Source of the DNA: Bombardia bombarda
Taxonomy: Eukaryota; Ascomycota; Sordariomycetes; Sordariales; Lasiosphaeriaceae
Length of the DNA: 64,000 bases
Direction: 5' to 3'
Assembly (NCBI GenBank): GCA_030512295.1
Contig: JAULSR010000002.1
Location: 682,001-746,000, forward strand
Part shown: positions 58,011 through 64,000 of the stretch, piece after piece
Layout: the number at the start of each line of letters is the position of its first letter
Position numbering within the stretch: the stretch's first letter is position 1
The notes under the pieces: model-generated
Databases searched by the model: none
What the model saw: only the letters and a program-made list of their open reading frames with translations
What the model was told of the DNA's origin: nothing
Translations under genes and position numbers: made by a program

Positions 58011-58960
58011 ATGGCGGCTTCCTCTGAAGAGATGGAGATCGACAAAGACGAGAAGGAGACTGACAAAGACGACCCAACACTCTTGTTGAGGATAACTGTC
58101 CTCAAGCAACCCTGGGCAGATGCCCGAATCTACCGTGCCCTAGGGAAGCACCTAGGTCTGTTCCCGAAACAGGCACCAGTCCAGCCACTCATGGTCCAGA
58201 TCTTCGAGGAAGGAGCAACGATGGTCCGCGCTCCTGAATCTGAGTGGCAGACATCTGGCTATGCGAGGAACCCGGTCCAATTCTTCGGCGACTTGCAAGC
58301 GCGTGCTGCCCTGACAATCTGGAAAGATGCACGCCAGACAGAGTTCACGGGCCTGTTGTTGATTCTCAGAGCAGGACCAGGACGCATAAAGTGGATTGAG
58401 ACACCCCGACTGCCTGGTAACACTGACGAGCACGGCCCTCTCGCCCACGCCATCGACGCTTTCATCAAGGCCAGCGAGAACAAGATTGACTGGAGACTGC
58501 TGGCTGAGTGGGTAATTCTTGGAGGTCTCGACGAGGTGCCGGTGGACGAGCTGGCCAGACCAAAGTTCCCAGCAAAGGACATCCGAATGACCTTGCACAA
58601 ACTCGCCATTTACACTGAGGTTGATGAGCTTGCCGATCTTCTGAAAACGATGGTCCTGGAGGAGTCAAAAGAGGTCAGGTCGCAACACCAGACTACAAGG
58701 AAGCATATGACCTGGTCCGCAGTCACTATCCCTACAAGGCCGAACAAGGCCGCAGAAACAGAGCCGCCAAGGCCAAGGAACGCCGCATGAAGGGAACCGC
58801 CAAGAAGAGAGCCGCCAAGAAGAGAGCCGCCAAGAGCAGAGCCAACCTCTCCGTCGACGGCAATCATACAGACAACTATAGGGCTGCCGAGAGGAGCAAG
58901 ATTGACGACAATCAAGTTAAGGGACAGTCAATCGTTCTGGCAAATAGAGGAAAGGAGTGA
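58011..58960 (+). CDS. Member of the unrecognised paralogous family (core + basic tail)
   Basis: The ATG at 58011 is in good context. Residues 1-21 are acidic (EEMEIDKDEKE). The core spans 35-173: ARNPVQFFGDLQARAALTIW, FTGLLLILRAGPGRIKWIE, DEHGPLAHAIDAFIKASENK, LLAEWVILGGL. A second segment at 190-212 (IRMTLHKLAIYTEVDELADL) matches the copies at 62 and 63.2 kb. Unspliced, the frame stops at 58790 (259 aa). A 47-nt GTCCTG..ACAAG intron (58653-58699) would instead give 300 aa, adding EAYDLVRSHYPYKAEQGRRN and a lysine/arginine-rich tail with a KKRAA tandem. I favour the spliced form because the intact copy at 38.6 kb also ends in a basic tail. Nuclear location is inferred only. Confidence 0.65.
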
Positions 58961-60452
58961 GGGGTGGGAACCCTTGTGGGCGACGTTTCGGATGCGTTCA
59001 GTGGAATGAGAGCTGCCTACCTACCTGAGTATCCATTCAGTCGTTACCGACGCAGCATGGTATACCATTGACTTGTTGGGGACATCCAGTCATCTGGCCT
59101 ACTATATCTGCCTTCCTTTATAGACATGGGCGTCTTCGTGATGCCATTTCCGCAACCCACTTTTGAGGTTAGGTGTGTAGTTGTTGCCCCTGCATGAAGC
59201 ATGGCTATCTTTCGCAGATAGCTACTTTTGGGCAGTCATTAGAAAGGATCTTGGACAGTTGCCGGCAAGTGGTAGGTAGGTATCTGAGTATCCTAGGTAG
59301 ACACCACCTCACTTTAGGCATGGTAATAAGCATGAACGCTCTACGACGGTGAGAACTTTAAAAGGTCGTACTGTTTCTCAATTATGCCCTGTAGACTGGC
59401 CAGGATCGTATGCATGGATGCCAGGCTCATCACATTGAGCACGTTGTCTCGTTTATCTGCGGAGAATAGAAAAGCAAAATACTACCCTGCTGGGAAAGGA
59501 AGGTATCATTTAGGTTTACGGACGTAGAGGCGTTGGCGGAGAAGACTAACTGAACGCACTCTACGCACACGCCTTCATGCGGCACATCGGGACTTTCACG
59601 TCACATCGTAGTCGCGACCAGCTAAATTCCATTCCGGGACAGTTATCCTCTATTGGTGGGTGGGTGGTATGCCCTGCATGATATAGAGTAAGTAGTATGG
59701 GTAGGGGTCCTGGAGATCCACGTGGTTTTACGTTCGTGATGGGTGGGGGCGGAAAAGGAGCAACGTGGCAGATAGAGCTAAACAGCATATTGGGGGCGGA
59801 ATACGCGAGGGAGAGTGTTTCTCTGTAACAGTTATGTTATACAAAAGGGTATACTTTAAGGTGTCTCATCGTTATAGCCTGATAGGTACAGGCGGCGCAG
59901 CTCCTTATCTATGTCCTGTGATCTATTTAAGTGGTGGGAATATCAGAGAAACACGCATGCGTCAACCATACGGACATGGTATCGGGCACAGGATACAGTG
60001 ATCAACATCCAAAGAGCATCCAGAATCCCTTGGCCACCTCTCTCGTATGACAAGTCATCATCGTGGTCATGGCTGTGATCACGAATTGTTTGCCAAGCCA
60101 CCTCCGTGAGTGTAACCTCTTTGCTGACTGTTTAAACACCATATCTTGATTTCTGCAGTCCAAAGGCACACGACTAATGTCGGGTAAGTAAGAAGGTGGT
60201 ATCGACACACTGAGTGCACCCAGTGGGTGTCCGCAGTCGGACGAGTAAGGCATCTTAGTCAGATGTGGCACCGCGATAACCTTGGTAGTTATGCATGTTT
60301 AAGGCACGCAAACAAAGCTCTCTTGCCGTCTTGCCCGTAGGTCCACTTCGTTATTCATAACTTTTAGTTCCATAGGCTGAAAGAAAAGCCCCTTGCTACT
60401 GAGACGCGGTTTGAGGGCACAACGTCGTGCATTTGTAGTGGGTGGTGCACCA
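58961..60452. other. Intergenic region
   Basis: 1.5 kb of convergent 3' flank between the family gene and the acyl-CoA dehydrogenase. No gene was recognised. Confidence 0.45.
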
Positions 60453-61735
60453 TCAATAGCTCCGAGGAAGGCCCAGTATCTTCTCACCCACGTAGTTCAA
60501 GATCATCTCGCGGCTCACTGGGGCGATGCGCGGGACGAGGCACTCTCGAAAGTAGCGCTCCACATCAAATTCCAAGGCATAGCCCATCCCGCCGTGTGCC
60601 AGCACAGCTCTCTCGCAAGCGGCAAAAGCGGCTTCCGCTGCGAGATACTTGGCGCTGTTGCAGGCGACACCCACTTCGTCCAGCCGTATAGATGCATCGG
60701 TCCTGCTGGCATCATAAAGCCTCGCCGCGTGGTATGTGGCGAACTTGGCCGCCTCCAGGCGCATGTACGCATCGGCCAGGGGGTGGGCGACGCCCTGGTT
60801 CATGCCGATGGGCCGCTGGAAGACAACGCGGTCGCGAGCATACTCCGCAGCCCTGGCCAAGGCTGCGTAGCCCAGCCCTAGGGCCTCGCCAGCGAGCAGG
60901 CAGCGTTCGGCGTTCATGCCGTGAAGGATCAGCTTGAACCCCTGACCCTCCTCACCGATGAGGGCGTCTGACCCCGCTGGTACGACATACTTGTCGAAGA
61001 AGACTTCGTTGGCGTCGACGGCTCGGCCGCCCATCTTCTTGATCCTGCGCATCTCCAGTCCTGGGCGGGAGCGGTCAAGGTCGATGCAGAGAAGCGACAG
61101 GCCCTCGCTAGGCTTGCGCACCTGATCGAGAGGTGTCGTCCGTGCAAGCAGTATCATCTTGGCCGCCACCTGCGCGCAAGTGATCCATATCTTTTGGCCC
61201 GACACCAGATAAGAGCCATCTTGCTGCTTTGCCGCCGTGGTGGATAGCCGCAGGGTGTCCAGCCCGGCATTCGGCTCCGTGACACCGAAGCAGACGCGCC
61301 ACTTTCCGGAGACGATATTGGGGATGGTGCCCCCAGCTGAGCCTTGGTGCCGAACATGGCCAGCGGCTGGGTGGCATAGACATTCGCGTGGATGGATTGG
61401 GCGCCCGCCATGCCGGCTCCCGACTCGGCGATGGTCTGCATCATCATGGTGGCCTCGGAGATGCCAAGGCCGGACCCGCCCAGGGGTTCGGGCAGGGCGA
61501 TGCCTAGCCAGCCGTCCTTTGCCATTGCGGCGTGGAAGTCGGCTGGGTCCTGCTCGTTTTGGTCGTGCTCTTGCCAGTACGTGTTTGGAAAGCGCGAACA
61601 CGTCTGCATGACGGCGTGCCGCACCGTGAGTTGCGTCTCGCTGAAGCCTGAGGTCGCCATTATTCTGCGCGCTGCAGAGATCGTAAAGTGTCGCAGGCGG
61701 GGCAGTTGTGACAGGTTGCGAGTAATTAGCGCCAT
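60453..61735 (-). pseudogene. Acyl-CoA dehydrogenase with one-base frameshift
   Basis: From ATG 61735 the protein opens with a mitochondrial-type presequence (MALITRNLSQLPRLRHFTIS, AARR). It then follows the acyl-CoA dehydrogenase fold: GWLGIALPEPLGGSGLGISE, FGVTEPNAGLDTLRL (FAD/substrate loop), VSGQKIWITCAQVAAKMILL, MGGRAVDANEVFFDKY, LHGMNAERCLLAGEALGLGY, FQRPIGMNQGVAHPLADAYM, LAHGGMGYALEFDVERYFRE and the end LPRSY. At the five-G run (61330-61334; CCCCC on the + strand) the frame shifts between MFGTKAQL and TIPNIVSGKWR. One extra base there would give the expected continuous protein of about 427 aa, and no intron explains it. It is either a real frameshift (inactive gene) or a consensus error. 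The remainder looks intact, so error is quite possible. Confidence 0.8.
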
Positions 61736-61904
61736 TTCAAGAGCAGTGTTAATTAAGGTAGGTAGATGAAGCTGTAGGTTAGGACGTGGGTGGGTGGCTT
61801 TGTCGATCGATCGCGGCGGCCACATCTTTCCCTGCCCCGCTTTCGACCTCACCTCTGGTTTCCCCGAAATAACAGCCCGAGATGACATGCATAAAACCTC
61901 CCAG

Positions 61905-62557
61905 CTACCCATCTACGTCCATCGCGTTTGGACCAAAGGGGATATTGGCGAGCGTGGTGGCGAGGTCTTCCATTTCCACAATGATGCGGAGGCGATCCAG
62001 GTCGTTCTTAATCATGGATAGCGGCATGCCAACCCAGCGTCCAGGGAAAGCTTCAAAGACATCGGGACGACTGGAATTCGGGTGGAAGATATGTCCAGGC
62101 GGCGGCGGGCCTTTGGGCGCGAAGTGGTCGCGGACAGCGGTGATCTGCTCTTCCGTCAACTGCTCTGTCTTGTCGGCTATGCTCACGCCGTCCTCAATTT
62201 CCGCCTTGTCCGCTGGGGTCGTTGGCGTGGCTGCGACCACAGCTGTTTCGCCGTTCTCGTCGTCGTCCTCGAGTCCACCGCGGGCCACCCATCCTGCGAT
62301 GCTCTTCCAAGTCAGACGTCTGGCCTGCAAGACCAAGAACAGGGCGATAAAATCTTCCTGCTCCATGCCGGCTGCCCAGGGCTGGAGTGGGATGCGCGTC
62401 TGCAGTCTTGCGATAAAACGGGTCGGGTCCTTGTCAAAACCCTCGAGGGTTCTCTTGTAGAGGGGCTTGACATGTTTCTTAAAAACGCGGAAGACCCGAG
62501 AAGAAGAGAGAAGAGGGGCAACGTTTTTTTTTGTACCAGACTAAAACGGTCAGTCAT
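61905..62557 (-). pseudogene. Decaying member of the paralogous family
   Basis: From about 62540 leftward an open frame without ATG reads VFRVFKKHVKPLYKR, DKDPTRFIARLQTRIPLQPW, FIALFLVLQARRLTWKSIAG, WVARGGL, then an acidic linker (EDDDENGE), an HIFHPNSSRP segment and the family's second segment (MIKNDLDRLRIIVEMEDLAT), ending AMDVDG. Two lesions are visible. The core lacks about 33 residues that in sister copies carry DEHxxLAHAxDxF (LTW is followed directly by KSIAGW). The only upstream ATG (62557) is out of frame across a nine-A run, where ten would restore it. The C-terminal AMDVDG matches AMDVDN of the neighbouring copy, so those two are closest relatives. An unseen first exon is the alternative to the frameshift. 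Confidence 0.6.
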
Positions 62558-63181
62558 TAAATTCTCTCCGTCTGAAGGCTGGCACTTGCCTTACTAATGG
62601 GCTTAACGCGCAGTTACAGCTCACCGGCTGCCGAGAAAAATAGCAAAAAATGCAGGTCCAGGCATTGGTGGGCACCTGGGCATCAAGTATCAACAAAGGA
62701 ACCTTATTTCACTAAATGGTCTGGCAGTGTCGAATTAGGACCGGCGCTAGGGAAGAAGTTCTGCAGTAAAGGCGGGAACAGAAACTCCATATCGCGTAAG
62801 GGAGGCAGTCAGCAGCACTCGTGCAGGTTCAACTCATCCGAAGCTTGACACAGCCCCCACATCGACATTCCCCCGCCCTTCAAGAACAAATGTGAAATCC
62901 GCAATTTCCTCCCGGCCTTGCTTTGCGCTTCGTCGCTTGTTTCGTAAACCCCCATCACCCTCGTCTGGTCATGCAGCATTGGATATATAATTAGCTTATT
63001 CTGACAAGGCAGAGTAGTTAAGTGTTTAAAGAGAATGATCTCGACCAGATATCTTTAGTAAAGAAATGCCCATGCTGCAACCGACAAATCCCAGATCCAC
63101 AAAGAAAACCCTCAAACCCTACCCAAAGAACACCGCTAAACACTCCCAGAAAACCCCAGAAGAGAACCCACAACCCACTGT
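62558..63181. other. Intergenic region between two family copies
   Basis: 624 bp. The segment at 63140-63170 read leftward (TTCTGGGGTTTTCTGGGA) resembles the 3' flank of the 38554 gene. No gene was recognised. Confidence 0.45.
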
Positions 63182-64000
63182 CTAATTGTCCACGTCCATT
63201 GCGTCGTGGCGGTTATTGCCGATGCCGCTGTTGGCGGACGGCGCCGTGTCTCTAAAAGCGTTGACGAGCGAATGGCACAGGTGGTCCATAGTCGTGGTGA
63301 TTTGCAGGCGGTTCATGCCACCCATGAGACCTCCGTAGACCTCCGCGTTCGTGTTCATGTCTATCTCCATGCCCGTGTTCTGGCCACTGCTGGTGGTGGC
63401 GTTCTGATCCTGGGCTGTCTTGTTGTTGTTGTTGTTGTTGTTGTTGTGATTGGTGTTGTTGTGATTGGTGTTGTTGTGATTGGTGTTGTTGTGATTGGTG
63501 CTGTTGTGATTGGTGCTGTTGTGATTGGTGTTGTTGTGATTGGTGTTGTGATTGGTGTTTTGATTGGTGTTGTGAATGGTGTTGTGATTGGTGTTGTTGC
63601 TGTTGTTGTTGTTGTTGTTGTTGTTGTTGTCGAGACCTCCAGATGCCAGCCAACCAGTCACATGCTCCCACTTCATCTTATCATTGCTGGCCGCATGAAA
63701 ACGGTCAAGGGCGTGTGCGAGCATGCCATGCTCGTCCACGTTGAGAGGCTTTTGGCGGTCCACGTACCAAGCCAGGCGGCTGGCTCGCAGAATCCAGAAC
63801 ATGCCGACAAAGTCATAGATCATGAGGGCCGATGCCCAGGGCTGCAGGGCAGGGCGCTGCCGTAGGTCCAGGATGAAGCGAATGGGATCCTCGTCGTAAC
63901 CTGTGTGGATCCAGTTGGGATCCGCCACCATAATTTCGCCCTCGAAAAACATTTGGGCAAACGTGCGCTCTACGCCCATTATCTGGAAGGGCTGGATGTG
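63182..64000 (-). CDS. Family member with Asn-rich tandem repeat (5' end outside window)
   Basis: The frame is open to the window edge (272 codons plus stop visible). It starts in the core with IQPFQIMGVERTFAQMFFEG, then GYDEDPIRFILDLRQRPALQ, FVGMFWILRASRLAWYVDRQ, NVDEHGMLAHALDRF and VTGWLASGGL. An asparagine-rich tract follows (poly-N, then about ten NTNHN-type units, then poly-N). Then come MEIDMNTNAEVYGG, the second segment (MNRLQITTTMDHLCHSLV) and the end NRHDAMDVDN. It is the closest relative of the copy at 61.9-62.6 kb, which lacks the Asn tract. Asn/Gln-rich regions of this kind are often disordered or aggregation-prone. The start lies beyond 64000. Confidence 0.7.
   Translation of the reverse strand, partial: HIQPFQIMGVERTFAQMFFEGEIMVADPNWIHTGYDEDPIRFILDLRQRPALQPWASALMIYDFVGMFWILRASRLAWYVDRQKPLNVDEHGMLAHALDRFHAASNDKMKWEHVTGWLASGGLDNNNNNNNNNSNNTNHNTIHNTNQNTNHNTNHNNTNHNSTNHNSTNHNNTNHNNTNHNNTNHNNNNNNNNKTAQDQNATTSSGQNTGMEIDMNTNAEVYGGLMGGMNRLQITTTMDHLCHSLVNAFRDTAPSANSGIGNNRHDAMDVDN
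63417..63631 (-). repeat. 15-bp minisatellite flanked by AAC repeats (codes for NTNHN/poly-N)
   Basis: On the minus strand AAC codons flank a tandem of 15-bp units (AACACCAATCACAAC and variants with AGC for ACC-adjacent codons or shortened units). The array lies wholly inside the family gene and keeps its frame. Its regular length makes both strands open in several frames, so the antisense open frames here are artefacts of the repeat. Confidence 0.88.

Noticed and set aside
63252..63671. 139-codon Gln/His-rich leftward frame
   Set aside because: An alternative frame of the same minisatellite; the Asn frame continues into the conserved family core and end, this one does not.
63206..63865. 219-codon valine-rich rightward open frame
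   Set aside because: Antisense of the Asn-repeat gene; the repeat keeps all frames free of stops.

Overview
The window is nuclear DNA of a filamentous ascomycete, most likely a Sordariomycete. Genes are broken by short introns (47-172 nt, mostly GT..AG with CTAAC/CTGAC-like branch sites). Intergenic DNA carries recurring TACCTAGGTA/TACC motifs. The gene content is typical of moulds: oxalate decarboxylase, TRI12-type efflux pump, membrane-anchored GH17 glucanase, AflR-like Zn2Cys6 regulator and class I terpene synthase. No prokaryotic feature, rRNA or CRISPR array was seen. I could not run searches, so species and family names rest on motif recognition.

1-32 kb is mostly ordinary, gene-rich sequence. 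It holds the 3' end of a AAA ATPase; a bicupin oxalate decarboxylase divergent from a DUF1275 membrane protein; a seven-helix RTA1-like protein; a small cysteine-rich secreted protein; a terpene synthase and a TRI12-like transporter on the same strand (a possible small terpene cluster); a 427-bp element with 26-bp terminal inverted repeats; a conserved fungal protein of unknown function; an amidoligase; and a btgC-like glucanase behind a 4.8-kb gene-empty stretch.

32-64 kb looks accessory. It has one intact tRNA-Gly(GCC), three copies of a tRNA-derived SINE-like repeat, a nucleotide-sugar-transporter-type gene cut off beside one SINE copy, an acyl-CoA dehydrogenase with a one-base frameshift, a divergent pair encoding the two halves of a Tm-1-like protein, an AflR-like regulator with an unusually long zinc-cluster loop, and two small proteins of little-known type (one resembling fungal fucose lectins).

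The most notable content is a family of paralogous genes I do not recognise. Six copies or fragments lie at 35.8-36.4, 38.6-39.7, 57.3-57.5, 58.0-59.0, 61.9-62.6 and 63.2-64 kb. Full copies share a core of about 85 residues, a C-terminal segment and often a lysine/arginine-rich tail with GKRK-type motifs. Some copies are intact, others truncated, internally deleted or frameshifted, and one has a tandem Asn-rich repeat. This looks like a locally expanding and decaying lineage-specific family, possibly nuclear.
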